DNA of 64,000 nucleotides from Ampelomyces quisqualis (GCA_018398575.1 JAGTXZ010000020.1:1426001-1490000); one strand, 5' to 3'; shown: positions 10,478 to 25,020, counted from the stretch's first letter. Notes: generated by a model not told the origin, from the sequence alone. Program-made: numbers and translations.

Positions 10478-12613
10478 AAGTTCTTAGGCTATATATTATT
10501 ATTGTCTTTAAGGTAATTATATTAACAACAAAAGATTATTTACTATAGTAGCTTACGCCTAATATTCTTAAAAGAGCTTGTCTTATAAGCTGTTATTGTT
10601 AAGTAAAAAGTGTAGAAACTGTAAGTCTGTAAGTGTAAAAAAGTGTATTCTGCAAAATATCCTACTACTAGATTTTTTAAAGCTAGACTAACAACTAAAA
10701 GAGTTAAAATAGCAAAAGAAGTTAGAAGACGCTGCGTTAGCAACAAATAAGATAAAGGCAGAGTTAGTAGTACTCTAGATACGTGCGCGTTAGAATAAAC
10801 TGCGCTATATATAAAAGTAAAAGCTAGCTCTTTATTATAAAGAGCAGCGTATTTTTAATGCTAGTCTACTAATATTAGAGAAGTTAGACGCTCTAGAATT
10901 ATTAAACTAAGCTGTAAATTAATTATTAATTCTAGAAGAGTCTAGTTCTTGTTCTACTCTATAGCATAGTAATAGTGCGCTAGAAGTAGTTAGTAATTTA
11001 TAAGGTTTGTTTTTAGTTCTTATGTATTTTCTAAGTTATTGTACTTTAACTATTTAACTAGGTATTTCTTTTAATAATTATTATCTTAGTATATTATTAT
11101 TTTTTTAACTTTAAATTTATTTTCTTCTTTAAGTTTATAGCAAAAGGTTTAGTGTAATAGTATTTCTAGGTTAGCTAGTTCTAGTAGGCTTACGTAGAAT
11201 CTAAAGTAGATCTTTGTATCTAGTAGGAGCTTAAGTGTCTATATAACTAGTCTGTTTCTTTTTAAAATTAAAAATAGTCTAACTTTAACATAGTTAAGTC
11301 CTTTACTTAGTTATTTTATGCGTAGATTCTTAGTGTAGAGATACACCTTATCCCCCTCTTTTAGCTAAAGTACTATTTTTTATTTTCTATTAATATATAA
11401 GATGCTTTGTGTCTAAGCGTACTATATTTATTCTTCTATTTTAGTATAAGTTATCTTTATTTCTTCTGCTATCTATATAGCAGCTTTAGCTTTTAGGCTA
11501 AGTAGTATTCTTGTAAAGAGATTTAGGTGTTATCTATAGTTTACAAAGTATAGCGTTTTACTTATAGCTTTAGATAGTTTATTATTATAGGCTAACTATA
11601 CTATTAGTAGTATTAAAACCTAATTTGTCTATTACAGGTTACTATATATCTTAAGATACATCTTTATAGTTCTATTTATTCTTTTTGTTTAGCTATCTAT
11701 TTAGAAATAATAAGCTATTAATAGCTTTTATTATAATTTAATTTCTACTATTAAGGTAGTCTAATAATTTAACGTAAAGAGTTTATCTTAATTGCTAATA
11801 ATTAACTTTGGTATACTATAGTATCTAATAAGTCTATTCTAAAGCACGTGTGCTAGCTAAACAGCTGTATAGTTTTATTAAAAGAGTAGTATTATAGCGT
11901 ATTTTATAAAGCAATCTACTGTAACTATAATAGCGTTATAGGATCATCCTGTAGCAAGGTCTTTTAATAGTAGTAGTCCTGTTATAAAGTCTATTAATAT
12001 ATTAGTCTAAGGCTTAGTTAGGAACTCTATTAGCTGCATTTTTCTATAAGGTGCGTGTGTACTATATTTATTACGTTAATAGTTTATATAGTTCTTAATA
12101 TAAGCGCTTACTTTATTCTTTATTTTCTTAAACTAGTAATTCTATTAAATTAGTTCTATAGTTTAGCTTACTCTAGGATAACTATGTACCGCGTTATTGT
12201 AATATTATTGTATAATTAATTTCTGTAGTTCTTCTAAGACATTAATTCTAATTTTTATTGTTAGGTTATTAATATATTTTACTAGTCTAAGAGATCTATT
12301 ATTTTGTCTTTTAAGGATGCTTAAGCTGTTAATAGTTTTAGTTCTAGTAATATCTAATCTTTAGCTAAGAGTGTTTGCTCTACTATTATCCTTTTTAAGT
12401 GTATAGATAATTTTAAACTTGTATTATTTTAATATCTCTAACTATTATACTTGTCTCTAATTAAGTACTTTAGTAGTAGTAAAGCTTGTTAGGTTTTTGT
12501 AGTCTAAGTATATTGTAAAATCTAAGTAGCTTTCTGCGTAGATTCTGTAATATTTAAGTGCTACTATAATTGCAAGTAGTTCTTTATTATATATATTATA
12601 GTTTTCTTCTAGT
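10478..12613 (-). mobile_element. Element F, left part (family I, truncated, split by E2)
   Basis: This is the 3' part of an old family I chromovirus, closest to G. It holds the antisense ORF (10611-10922), the end of pol with the chromodomain region, integrase and the start of RNase H. It is cut at 12613 by E2, and the sequence resumes at 26525. CTAGT at 12609-12613 and 26520-26524 is the E2 duplication. The left LTR is missing. Decay is heavier than in E1 or E3, with very few TGG/TGA left. Confidence 0.88.
10611..10922 (+). pseudogene. Antisense accessory ORF of element F
   Basis: This is the counterpart of the E1 accessory ORF in a diverged version. CRNC opens the cysteine cluster (10611-10622), followed by a Leu/Lys/Glu-rich stretch (LLLDFLKLD) and a helical C-terminal half. 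Several TAG/TAA codons interrupt it. It lies opposite gag-pol, between pol and where the missing LTR would be. The function is unknown. Confidence 0.55.
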
Positions 12614-12914
12614 TGTAACAGGCACATACAAATACATGTTACATCTGATACCCTATAAAGGCTTAGTAACAGATTATGTAAGAGATAGCAGAGGCAGTAC
12701 TAAAAGCGCTCTAAATTAGCTCTAACTTAGTTGCTACGTTAACTATAAATATAAGCCTATTGCATTAGATAGAAGACAAGTTTTCCTTGTCCTTTTGTAC
12801 AAGACCTATAGGTGTATAGCTAAATCTAGAATCTCTAATACAACACGCACTCCTATATGCCTCTAATACGTATCTAATTTAATTCTAATAGCTGTACCTA
12901 CCTACATTGCTACA
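12614..12914 (+). repeat. E2 5' LTR (301 bp)
   Basis: It begins TGTAACAGGCACAT and ends GCATTGCTACA, and is nearly identical to 26219-26519. The related family II LTR in E4 is 299 bp. Confidence 0.95.
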
Positions 12915-13349
12915 TTACAAGAAAAACTTTGTCCTGCTAGTAATAGTATTTAGATAATATTGCAATTTACTTTTGAAAAGATTGCGTTAAAACGTCTAGA
13001 ACCCTATCTAAATTAGATCTGTTTGCAACCTTAAATCTATTAAACATAGTTAGGATTTTTTAGATTTTCTAACAGCTAAAGCCTTTAGGTTTAGATCTTT
13101 CTATTAATATACAGTTAGAATTACTTTAGTAAAAGTTGTGTTTAGCGCTACAATAAAAACTTAGAGACTATTAATAACCTAGGAGTATTAGAAGCAACGC
13201 TAATAACTTCCTCTAAAGAACTAACCCTAAGAGCCTTTCTCTAAGACAACTCTGTATTAACTATAATAACCTAGTAATAGAGTGCTAAAGTAAAAAAGAT
13301 AAATACTAAGAAACCTCTTTAGCCTAGAGCTAGACCTGTATCTCTACTA

Positions 13350-16300
13350 AATCTTACCTTTGCTTAAATAGAGGTTAATTAATTACAACAAGAACTAAAA
13401 CAAGCGTTAGCAGAGATTAATACCCTTAAGGAAAGACTAACTTGTTTAGTAGGACTAGACAAGCCCTTGCCTACTACTAAAACTCTCTAGAACCTCTTTG
13501 TACCTTGCTGTTTATTTAACAGCTCTATATTTAAGTACTTATATTACTATAAAAGCTCTTGCTAACTTTAACAATCTAAGAAAACGCCTAACATAGATAA
13601 TCTTAGTAATAGAAAAGATCTTACCTTTTGCTAATAGCAGGCCTTTATCTAGGATTAACTTAAAAGTAACTTAGATTACTATTAGACTAAAAGACAACGC
13701 ATAGCCTTAGTATAGGGCTATACTATAGAATTAGCTAAGAGCTATCTTAAGCTACAATATTTATTAGATACTAATTAAGAGCAGTTCTAGAACGCTAAGC
13801 AAATAATTAAGCTACTTAAGTCTTACTTTATTACAGGCAACAAGGTAGCTAAAAGCTGTGCAGCGTTTAATTAATTGCAGATAACAAAGAAAAAAACATT
13901 CCCTTTGTTTAAAGCTAAGTTTCTAAGTTCTGTAGTTAAGAGACAAGTACCTTCTTTGGAGTAGTTTTACTACTTGTAAACAAAAATTACGCTAGAACTA
14001 CAAGCTCCTAACCTAGGATTTAGGCACTAATAGAAGAACTTATTTAATTAGATAGTAGAACACCTTACTGCCTATAATATAAAGCAGAAAAACAATTCTA
14101 ATATATTTACGTTACTAGCTGCTGCCAAATTGCTAATTAGGTAGGCCCTGTAAACTAATTTAAAGCTAAATTAGACTACTACCTCTAGCGCCCTAACATA
14201 TTCTGCGCTAGCCTATTAATTAATAATAGTGCGTTTCTCTACTAAGACTTTTAAACCTAATTAACAAAAGACCTCTAGTAGTTGTTATAATTGCAGTAAA
14301 CTAGAACACTACGCTAGTAATTGCATAAAGCCTTGTATACGTTAGATAGAAGCTATAGAAGTAGATAAGTTTAAAGATGCTTAAGAGTAACCTAATTAGA
14401 AGGTATATTATATAAGAAACAAAAGCGCCTAAAAGAATACTTCTTCTTAGGCCTAAGCTGTTACAACCTATTCTACTTTAACCTTTCTTATTTGTTTTAC
14501 AGTTTCTATTTCTTTATACCTGCGCTTCTTTATAACTAGGGTATTAGTTTACGCCTTAACACTCTTGTTAACACTAGTGCTTAAAGGTTCTTATTTTTAA
14601 ATTTACAAATTGCTTTATCTGTTTTTAAAGCCTTACATTAACCTATCTAGAAGCTCTCCTTCTAGGTTTAGGTGCACAGCTTTAAGAATTAGATTACTTC
14701 TGCAGTTACTTAATATATTTAACTACACTTAAATATTAATAGCTAAAAGATTTTAAACTATCCCTTTCTTATTCTTAATCTTAGGTCTTAGGATTATATA
14801 CTTAGCCTCTAATAGTTAAGGCAATTTAAGATTTAATTAGACACAGATAGGTTATAGTTTATTTAGCTATCTAAGTACCCCTGTTTATACAATCCTTTAC
14901 TCTCTATTCCTACTATTCTATATTAAGCTATAGTGCTAGCTACTGTCTATCTTAATATGCAACAACGCAACGCTTTATAGAAGAAAGAAGACTATTGTAT
15001 TTAAAACAGCTCTTACTATTATTCTCCTTCTTCTATTTATTGTATTAAGAGATGCTTAAAGCTTCTATTAGCTTGAAAAATCTTAGAGATTCCTTATACT
15101 CTAACTAAGCAATCCTGCTTAGAGTCTAAACCTCTTTTAACTACCTGCATTGCTCTTATTTCTGCTAATATATTCTACTTTATTATAAAGAAGCTACAGA
15201 ACAAGTTCTTTACAACTAGCCTATATAAGATTAATAGGATACTTGCCTCTAAGGACAACGCAGCTAATTAATGCCAATTAGATAAGTAATTACTTGCCTG
15301 TTACTCCTAGTATTAGAATGTATTTAGCAAGTTAGCAGCTAATTAATAACCTTCTTACTGTCTGTATAATTATAAGATTATTCTTAAAGAACTATTACTA
15401 AATGCGTTTAGTCTCTTGTATAAGCAAAATTAGGAGGAGCTTAAAGCTACTAAGGCCTACGTCTAGGAACACCTTTAGAAGAGTTTTATTAAGGCTAGCT
15501 AAAGTTCTTTTACTTTACTTATCCTTTGTGTACGCAAACTAAATAGAGATATACGCATTTATGTAGACTACTAGAAGATTAACGCTCTTACGCGCAAGGA
15601 CGTCTATCTAATCTCTTGTATTAATAAGCTGCTATTACGTCCCTCTAAAGCTAAGATCTTTACTAAGTTTAATATTAGGGCTGCTTTTAACAAAATTTGT
15701 ATAGATCCTAATTCTAAAGAGTATACTACTTTCTAGACCTATTACAGTACCTATAAGTGTAAGGTGCTTTCTTTTGGCTTATATAATAGACTAGCTACGT
15801 ATTAGCGCTACATAAATAATATACTAATTAATTATCTTAACAATTTCTGTATTACGTATCTTAATAACATCTTAATCTACTCTAAGAATATAAACTTACA
15901 TTAGGAATACGTCTAAAAGGTCTTAGAGCGCCTACGTACTGCAGGACTCTAAGTAGACATTTAAAAGAGTAAATTCTATGTAACTTACACAAAGTATTTA
16001 GGTTATGTTTTAACAAACTAAGGCACTAAAGTTAACTCTAACAAGGTAGAAGCACTTTAAAACTAGGCTAAACCTACTACAATTACTAGCGTTAAGTTAT
16101 TTCTTAGTTTTGCTAGTTTCTATTAACAATTTATTAAGAATTTCTTCTGTGTAGCTAAACTAATTATAAAGCTTTAAAGTCTCTCTACACTATTTAAATA
16201 GACTATAGACTGCTAACAGGCTTTTAATTAGATTAAAGCCTTACTTCTAGCAATTTCTACGCTATTGCATTTCTATTCTAAGTATAATACAAAGTTAGAA

Positions 16301-18640
16301 ACTAACGCGTCTAATAGAGTAATAGCAGAAGTACTCTTTTAGAAGCACTCTAATAACAAGTAGTACCCTATAGCATTCTATAGTTACGCTCTATCTAGAG
16401 CTAAGCTTAATTAGAAAATATATAACAAAGAACTTTTTGCTATTCTAAAAGTATTTAAGAAGTAGAGAGCTAAACTTACCTCTATATAGAGCTAAATCTA
16501 GGTGTATTTAGATTACTACTCCTTAGAATACTTTATAACTACTAAGGTTCTTAATGCACGTTAAGCACAATAGGCAGAGATTATTACCTCTTTTAATTTC
16601 TATATTAAGTACACGCTTAGCAAGCTTAACAAGTAAGCTAATATCCTAAGCTAAAGAGAACAGAACGTTAGCAAGGTTAAGGCTGCCTAATAAGACAACA
16701 GATCTTATATACTTCTAGAACCTAAACGCCTAAACCTCTAGGTTAACTCTAAACTAGCTTAGAACTATATTTGTAATTAGCTAAAAATTAATATATTAGC
16801 TATTTTAGTTTACTCTATTAGTGCCCTCTTAAAAATTAACTCTTTAGAACTAATTAAAGCCCTACTAGCAGAGAATTACTACTTCTTTAAAGAAGAACGC
16901 CTTACGCTACTACAGCTATATTATATTTAAGAAAAACTACTACTTTATTACTTACGCCTTTATGTACCTAAGGATTCTCCCTTATGCACTTAACTAATTA
17001 GAAAGGCTTACAATTAGCTATCTACTGCCTACCTAAGCGCTATAAAGACGTATTAGCTCTTAGCTTAGTAATATTACTAGAAAGGTATAGAGGCTATATA
17101 TAAACACTATGTATAAAACTGCGTATCCTATTAAAGATCCTATCTAAGACAGCTCTAATCCTAAGGGTTTCTCTATTTGTTACTAATTCCTAATAGGCCT
17201 ATATAGTATTTGTGTATAGATTTTAAGACATTCTTAACAAATTATTATAGCTATAATTAAATTATAGTTGTTATTAATTGTCTATCTAAGCAAGCTGTTT
17301 CTATTTCTTGCTATAAAATAATTAACGCTTAAGAAATAGCTTACTTATTTATCTAATAGGTATACTAATTTAGCTATACGCCTAAAAGTATAGTGTCTGA
17401 CTACAGACTCTAGTTTGTGTTCTAATTCTAGTCTAAGTTCTGTAAGATCCTAGGCGTGCAAATTAAGCTTTCTACAGCTTACTATAAACAAACTAATAGA
17501 CAAACTAAGATTATAAATAAGTATATTAATTAACAATTAAGGCTCTTTATATTCTATTACTAGGACAACTAGAGTAACCTCTTGCTAATAATTAATTAAG
17601 CTTAAGCTACGCTGCTGTACTCTGCAATTAGTATAGCGCTGTACTAGCTCTTGTTTAGATCTAAACTACAACAGAGCTAGAATTAGGCATTATTTCTCTT
17701 AAAACACAAAGATATAAACATTAAGAATGCCTTAAGCTTAGCTACTTACATGCATAAAGCCTAGCGCACAGCTAAAAACAATATAGAAAAGGCGCAGTAA
17801 CAGATAGCTGCTAGAGTAAAGAAATATTATTAACTTGTTAATTAGGTAGTAAGTAACAAGGTTTACCTTTTAACCTAAAACCTATCTGTTACTTACCTAA
17901 GTCGCAAACTTGCTAAATTGTAAGAAGGACTCTTTAAAGTTTTAGAACAAGTTAGCTATTTATTCTAACTAAAGCTACCTAAAGGTTCTAAGATCTATAA
18001 CGTATTTGCTCTAAATATCCTCTGCAAGAACCTTAACAACTCTTTACCTAGTTAGCTAAGCCTAAACCTATCTAGCATCCTAATTTAAAGTATTAAAGAA
18101 TAAGAAGTTAAAGAGATTCTAGCTAGTAAGCTATACTACTCTATCCTAAAGTATTATGTAAAATAGATAAGCTATAATCCTAACTTTACCTAGTAGAATG
18201 CTTTAACTTTATAGGCGCCTTACATATGTTACAAGCGTTCTATAAACGCTATTTAAAACAGCTAAAACCTTTATAAGCGTTAGCTAAGTAGATTACAGTA
18301 TAGAAAAAAAGAGTTAAAGATTTTACATTACTTTAAGATAACTATATTAAGGAAATTAAACTTAATATTGCAACTACTACACTAGTAAGTAACAACTATT
18401 AACAATAAGAGTTTTACTCTTCTATTAGATCTAATAGCAGACTATAGCTACTCTTAGTAGAACGCTCTTAACTATCTAACTCTCTAGGTACAGACACTAA
18501 CGTACTACCTAGTTTTCCTCTGTTTTAGATCTATACACAAGAGCTGCCTAACCTTACTGCTGCTTTCTCTACCTTCTACTCTACCTTAGCTACTATAAGA
18601 GTATCTACTAACTCTACTACTGCTCTAACTAGCCTAGACA
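13350..18640 (+). pseudogene. E2 gag-pol relic
   Basis: This is a decayed polyprotein on the plus strand. A gag capsid-like region is followed by an intact CCHC knuckle at 14283-14324 (C-YN-C-SKLE-H-YASN-C). The reverse transcriptase catalytic motif at 15857-15868 reads YLNN in place of YLDD. RNase H around 16290-16640 has its DAS motif changed to NAS (16301-16309), while LNARQAQ and FNFYIKY are preserved. In the integrase core at about 17215-17570, IDFKTFL, SDYRLQF and LSTAYYKQTN are recognisable. A chromodomain lies at about 18090-18240 (EVKEILASKL, LKYYVK*ISYNP). Nearly all interruptions are TAG/TAA. It is non-functional. Confidence 0.9.
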
Positions 18641-18687
18641 TAAACTGCCTAAGAGTCTTTACCTCCTTAGCTATTGTCTTAACCTTC

Positions 18688-19134
18688 TGTTAAGACTGTT
18701 AGTCTAGTAGCAAACAATAAGAATGCTAGTGTAGACTAGGGGTACAGCTAAGGTTGGTTTTCGCGGATAGGTGCAGAGTTGCTTTAGATACAGAGGGTAT
18801 TGTTACTAAGACAGTAAAGGCTAGGGCTTTCTAAAAAGAGTAACAATAGTTAGGTAGCTTAATGTAACTAACTTAAGCGTCTGTAACATAAGTTAAACAT
18901 AATAATCTATAAGGGTTTATTGTAGTTCTTATACACTAAAGAGGTTCTGCATGCTTTAGTTAGATCCTGTTGTCCTAGTGTGTCCTAGTACGCTAAGCCT
19001 TTCTAGTCTTACTAGTACTTGCTAGTACACTTACGTAATTTGTTTCTTAGCGTCTTAACTCAGCTAGCTGCTTAGTCACAAACTTTAGTGTTTATAAGGT
19101 AGGGCTTCTAGTTGTTTAATCCTAGATTGTAACA
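18688..19134 (-). repeat. E3 LTR (left; 3' LTR), type A with a single 70-bp unit
   Basis: The repeat is 447 bp, TGTTAAGACT to TTGTAACA, and matches 25042-25488. It is exactly 70 bp shorter than the E1 LTR because the internal 70-bp unit is present once. Confidence 0.95.
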
Positions 19135-19279
19135 CTACCTCTCTCCTTCCTTACTTAATGTCCTTATAAGTTTACTGTTCTTGTCCTGTACTAGAAAGTA
19201 TTGTAATTGTCTAGCTAATTAGATTAAATCTTTAGGTGTAGTTGCAATAGTCTCTTGTACCTATTATGCAAAGAGGCAG

Positions 19280-19675
19280 TTGCCTTACAAGCTGTCCTCT
19301 TTAAATGCAAAGTGCGCAAACTGCGTGCGTAGCAACGTTGCGCGTTACAAGCTAGTAGACATACTGTTGCTAGATTTCTTGAAAATTAATAAAGAGATAG
19401 AGCGTCTTAAACAAATAGAAGATGCTAAGGAGGCTAGACTTTGTATTAAAGAAGACATAGCTAAAGCTGCGTTGCAGCAAGCGCGTTAGGCGCAGGCAAA
19501 GCTTAGGAAGCTTTGCAACTAAAAGAAATTGTTGCAACAGAAGAAGTAAGAGATCTTTAATAAAGGTCTCTTATTTGTAGGCAAACTGGAGGCGCTTAAA
19601 ACTGTTAAGTAGCTTAATTCTAAGATTGCGTCTGTAAATCCTAACGCAGCGTTAGGCGCTGCAACAGTAGATTAG
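19280..19675 (+). pseudogene. Antisense accessory ORF of E3
   Basis: The frame has 132 codons, the same length as in E1. KCANCVRSNVAR gives the CX2C cluster, although the later Cys reads Tyr here. LKINKEIERLKQIEDAKEAR begins the coiled-coil-like part. In-frame TAG/TAA codons lie at 19487-19489 and further on, and the frame ends at 19673-19675 next to the convergent gag-pol stop (19695-19697). The frame remains open upstream of 19280 (residues AKRQLPYKLSSLN), so the original protein was longer at its N-terminus. The function is unknown. Confidence 0.7.
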
Positions 19676-19694
19676 TCCTTTTTGTAAGAAGGTG

Positions 19695-22600
19695 TTAACA
19701 GTACTGTGCCAGAAGCTAGCAGTAGTTTGTAAGGTTCGTTTCTGGTTCCTATGTATTTTTTGTTTTGTTGTGTCCTAACTATTTTACTAGGTATTCTTTT
19801 TAGTAGTTGTTGTCTTAATGTGTTATTATTTTCTTAACTTTAAATTTATTTTCTTCTTTAAGTTTATAGCAAAAGGTTTGCTGTAATAGTGTTTCTAGGT
19901 TAGCTAGTTCTAGTAGGCTTACGTAGAATCTAGGGTAGATCTTTGCATCTAGTAGAAGCTTAAGTGTATATGTAACTAGTCTGTTCTTCTTTAAAATCAA
20001 AAACAGCCTAACTTTAATGTGGTTAAGTCCTTTGCTTAGTTGTTCTGTGCGTAGATTTTTAGTGTAGAGATACACCTTATCCCCCTCTTTTAGCTAAGGT
20101 GCTGTTTTTTGTTTTCTGTTAATATATAAGATGCTTTGTGTCTAAGTATATTGTATTTATTCTTTTATTTCTATATAGGTTTTCTTTATTTCTTCTGCTG
20201 TCTATATAGTAGCTTTAGCCTTTAGGCTAGGTAACGTTCTTGTAAAAAGATTTGGATGTTGTTTGTGGTTTGCGAAGTATAGCGTCTTACCTGTAGCTTT
20301 AGATAATTTGTTGTTGTAGGCTAACTGTGCTATTAGTAATAGCAAAACCTAATTTGTCTGCTGTAGGTTGCTGTATATTTTGAGATACGTCTTTATAGTT
20401 CTATTTGTTCTTTCTGTTTAGCTATCTGTTTAGGGATAATAGGCTGTTAATAGCTTTTGTTGCGTCCCAATTTCTGCTATTAAGGTAGTCTAATAATTTA
20501 ACGTAAAGAGTTTGTCTTAATCGCTAATAATTGATTTTAGTATACTATAGTGTCTAATAAGTCTATCCTTAAGTACGTGCGCTAGCTAAAAGGCTGTGTA
20601 GTCTTGTTAAAAGAGTAGCATTATAGCGTATTTTGTAAAGCGATCTACTATAACTCTAATAGCGTTATAGGCTAATCCTGTAGCAGAGTCTTTTAACAGT
20701 AGTAGTCCTGTTATAAAGTCTATTAATATGTTAGTCTAAGGCTTAGTTAAGAGCTCTATTAGCTGCATTTCTTTATAAGGTGCGTGTGTACTGTGTTTAT
20801 TGCGTTAACAGTCTGCACATTTCTTAATGTAAGCGCTTACTTTATCCTTTATATTCTTGAACTAGTAATTCTGTTAAATTAGTTCTATAGTTTAGCTTAC
20901 TCTAGGGTAACCATGTACTGTGTTATTGTAGTGTTGTTGTATAATTGATTCTTATAGTTCTTTTAGAACATTAATTCTAATCTTTATTGTTAGGTTGTTA
21001 ATGTATCTTGCTAGTCTAAGAGATCTGTTGTTTTGTCTTTTAAGGATGCTTAAGCTGTTAATAGTTTTAGTTCTAGCAATATCTAATCTTTGGCTAAGAG
21101 CGTCTGCTCTGCTATTATCTTTTCTAGGTGTATAGACGATTTTGAATTTGTATTGTCCTAATATCTCTAACTATTATACTTGTCTTTAATTAAGTACTTT
21201 AGTAGTAGTAAAGGTTGTTAGGTTTTTGTAGTCTAAGTATATTGTAAGATCTAAGCAACTCTCTGCGTAGATTCTCTAATATTTAAGTGCTACTACAATT
21301 GCGAGTAGTTCTTTGTTGTATACATTGTAATTTTCTTCTAGTAGTGTAAATTTTTGTAAGTAGTAGGCTATTAGATACTATTTCCTATCTTGTTCTTGCT
21401 TTGCACACATTCTAATTACTAAATCTAATATGTTAGTTTTAAATCTAAGTAGCTTGCTGCTTCTAAATACAATAAGGACAGGTAGTGCTATATAAGCGTC
21501 TTTAAGCGTCTTAAATGCCTAGCTTTGTTCTTCTATCTATTTCTAAGGTGTGTCTTTTTATGTAAGTTTAGTAAGTAGCGTAGCAATTAGTAAGAAGTTC
21601 TAGATAAACTGTTAATTAAAGTTAATAAAGCCTAAGAAAGATTAGATGTCCTTAACTGTAGTAGGCATTAGCTAATCTCTAATAACTTTAATCTTATCCT
21701 TGCTTATTTGTACTCTGTTCTTTCTAACTATACACCCTAGGAATTCTACTTCTTCCTAGTACTATTTATACTTGTTAGAGTCTACTACTAGGGAGAACTT
21801 TTCTAGTAGCGTTAGGATTATATAAATATGTTTTGTATGTTCCTTCTTATTTTCTAAATAGATAAGGATATTGTTAAGGTATGCTATAACAAATATGTTA
21901 AGGTGTTCTCTAAGCACATTGTTAATAAGTGCTTAACACGTTGCTAGAGCGTTAGTAAGACTAAATAGCATTACTAGATACTTGTAGTAGCTATAGCGTG
22001 TTCTAAACGCTGTCTTCTATTCTTTGCCTTTCTTTATGCGTATAAGGTTGTACGCGCCTCTTAGATCTAATGCTGTAAAGATCTTTACATAGGCTAGTTA
22101 ATCCTGTAGTTCTAAAATATTAGGTAGTAGGTATTAATTCTTAACTGTAATGTTATTAAGTTTCTAAAAGTTAATACATAGTTATAGTTTGCTATTCTTC
22201 TTTAGTATAAACATAATTAGGTATCTGGCTAGTAATTCTAATGCTTAGATAAAACCTTTCTTTAGGTTTACTTAGATATATTCTTAGAGCGCTTTAAGCT
22301 CTTTTTCTAATAATCTGTAGATTAGTCTAAAGGTTAGCCTTTTCCCTTCTTCTAGGACAATCTTGTAGTCCTACTCCTAATGCTTAGGCAGTGCTTCTAG
22401 ACCTGTTTCTTCTAAGAATAGTTTCTTAAACTTTTTGTATTCCTTAAGTATATTAGGAGTTATACGTTTCTCTAAAACTTGTAACGTATTAGTATTTCTT
22501 CCTTAATTGTCTAAGTTAACTAGTTGTGTCTTTAACTGCGTCTTAGTTAAAGCAATATTATTAATTGTCTTCTTATCTACTATTAAATACTGCTAATGCG

Positions 22601-25020
22601 TAGGCTTAGAATCTGTTGTGTTGTTATAATTCCCTAGAGAGATAGATCTCTTCCCCTAGTCTATTTGTAGGCTATTCTCTCTAAACTATAGAAGTCCTAA
22701 TATAATGTTATAGGTAGCTAATCTAAAGACGTCTAGGTATATTTCCTGTTTAGTTCCTTAGATGTTAAGTTCTGCAGTAGTCTTATATTTAATAAGCAAC
22801 TTATTAGGCATCTGCTCTCTATTTGCAACATAAAGTTTATATAAGCGTTGTTTCTAACAAGGTTAGAGCCTAGCTCTTAACATAGCGTTGCCTAAAATAT
22901 AGTTTGCTTGTGCTTCTAAATCTAGAAGTGCCTTTATCCTTATTTAGTTAACTCTTACTGTAAGTTTAAGTAGTCTAGTAGAGTTAGTTGCGTTACAGCT
23001 CTAGGTCTCTTTCTAGAGTCTAAACCTAATCCTAAAAAAGACTTATTTTTCCTATATCTGTTAGCTTCTTTGTTGTTGTAATGCTTCTTGCATTCTAGTT
23101 GTAGGCAGAACTGCTAGGTATAGTTTATACAGCTGCTGTTAACAAGTATTCTATTAGATATGCTTTCTTTCTTTAATATGTTAGGAAAACCTCTTATAAT
23201 TTGTTTGTTATATAGATAATTTGCGCAGGTATCCTTAGGGTAATTATACTATTAGTACTTGCAAGGTCTCTTCTGCTAAGGAAAGTATTAGTTAACTTTG
23301 CTGCTATAGTGCGTTAAGCAGTAGTTGCTGTTGTATACTGTCTATAATAGAAGTCTGTGTTTTAGATTACAAGGATCTTGTAGGTATCTGTCTGTAAGTA
23401 GGATTTAATGTAATTTGTTTGCTTTCTTATCCTAGTATTCTGCAGGCATAGGGTTTAGTACTAATACTTGCCTATTATTAGCATAGCATGTCTGCTTTGT
23501 GTGTAAGTTACAGCACGTCTTATATAGTCTGTCTGCGTCTGTCTCTTAACACAGTCCTCTAACTGTTGCATTCTAGCGCACTAGTTTAGGGCTAGCTAGT
23601 AGTAAGTGTATATTTAGCTTGTCTAGTGTAAGTTCTTAGTCTTCTTAAGTATTGTAGACTCTCTTAGTCTCTTGTAGATCCTATGTCTTATAGACTCTGT
23701 TTCCTAGGTGTAGCGATTGTTCTTCCTTTATAACTCTATCTGTTCTTAGAGAGTACTTATCTGTCTGTAGGCTAAGGGTATAATATTTTTGTAGGGATTA
23801 GTAACATTGTTCTATATATTCTTAGTTAACTTTGTTAGTTTAATTGTACTAGTTGTAAATGTTTTGTTGCATTTGTAGTAAAAGTAATCCTATTTATTAG
23901 AATTGTTTAATGTTACAGTCTTGTTCCTAATTATGTAGTAACGCAGAGTTAGTTAAGACCTTGTTATTATATAATGTAGTAGAGGTGTCTTCTGTCTATC
24001 CTACTATTAGTAGTCTATTAGTAGTTTAGATAATAGGTTAATCCTTAATTACAATCTATTCTTTAACATCTTTCTCTAAAGTGTTAGTTAACACGTTAAG
24101 CTAGCGTGTAACTTTGTTCTTAGAGCAACAGTTTTGCGCATAATGTTTAACCTTGTTACAGTTATAACAGGTAATTTTGTTTTTGTTAGGCCTATTCCCT
24201 TAGGGTTGTTTCTTTAGGTAATTTTTCTGTTCTAGGCCTTTGTTAAGGTTGTCCAAGTGCATGGCTTTAGGTCTGTACCCTAAGTATGCTCCTAGTAGGC
24301 GTAGTTAATAAGTTCCTTGTCTAAGATAGTAGCGCTGTTGTCCTTTATTTAGTTGTGTTTGTCCCTAATATCTTTTGTTTAGGCAAAATCCTTTGTGTCC
24401 CTATAGTAGACGCAAGGAATATAACCTATCTTTAAGTGCTAATTTGTAGAGTTTGTTGTCTAGGCAAATAGCTTTATTCTAAAGTTCTTTAAGAGTAGTA
24501 ATGTGTGTCCTGCTGCGCATAAGTTTAGCTTGTACAGCAGCCTTAAGGCCTTGTTTGTATATACGCATTAGAGCAGTGTTGTCCTACTAGATTTGTTTAG
24601 CGTATTATTAAAAAACGTTAGTATAGTTAGTAGTTAATTAGGTTTGCTTTAGACTTTAGATTTTCTGTTCTGCAATTACAGATTCCTTAAGAGGTAAGAA
24701 GATCTGTTATAGGCGTGTTTTAAACGCTTGCTAGTCTTCTACAAGGTTAGTGTTATCTTTGTCTGTAATATTGTTGTCCATATACTTCTAAATAATTAGA
24801 AGTACCTATTTCTTAGCGTTGCCTTTTATGTAGGTTGTAGCAAGGATAACTTTGTTGTTATTCTTGATCTTGTCTCCTTCTACATAGAAGTGCCTATTAA
24901 ACTAAAGGATCTAGGTCTTAAGTTTGTTGCAGTCTCTATAGTAGAGATTAGGTTTGTTAACCTTAAGTCTAGGTCGTCCTACTTAGGAATGCTTAGGTAT
25001 ATCTATTGCAATATTGCTGC
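19695..25020 (-). pseudogene. E3 gag-pol relic
   Basis: The order matches E1: gag, RT, RNase H, integrase, chromodomain. The gag zinc knuckle is intact at 24128-24169 (C-YN-C-NKVK-H-YAQN-C). RT catalytic residues at 21870-21881 read YLNN. A 260-bp open piece at 19815-20075 covers the segment before the chromodomain (HIKVRLFLILKKN, YVSLLELANL), and the chromodomain lies at about 19698-19850. Former Gln/Trp codons are TAG/TAA throughout. It is non-functional. Confidence 0.88.

Noticed and set aside
10543..10746. 67-residue open frame on the minus strand
   Set aside because: It overlaps the element F accessory ORF on the other strand and shows no family features; a shadow frame.
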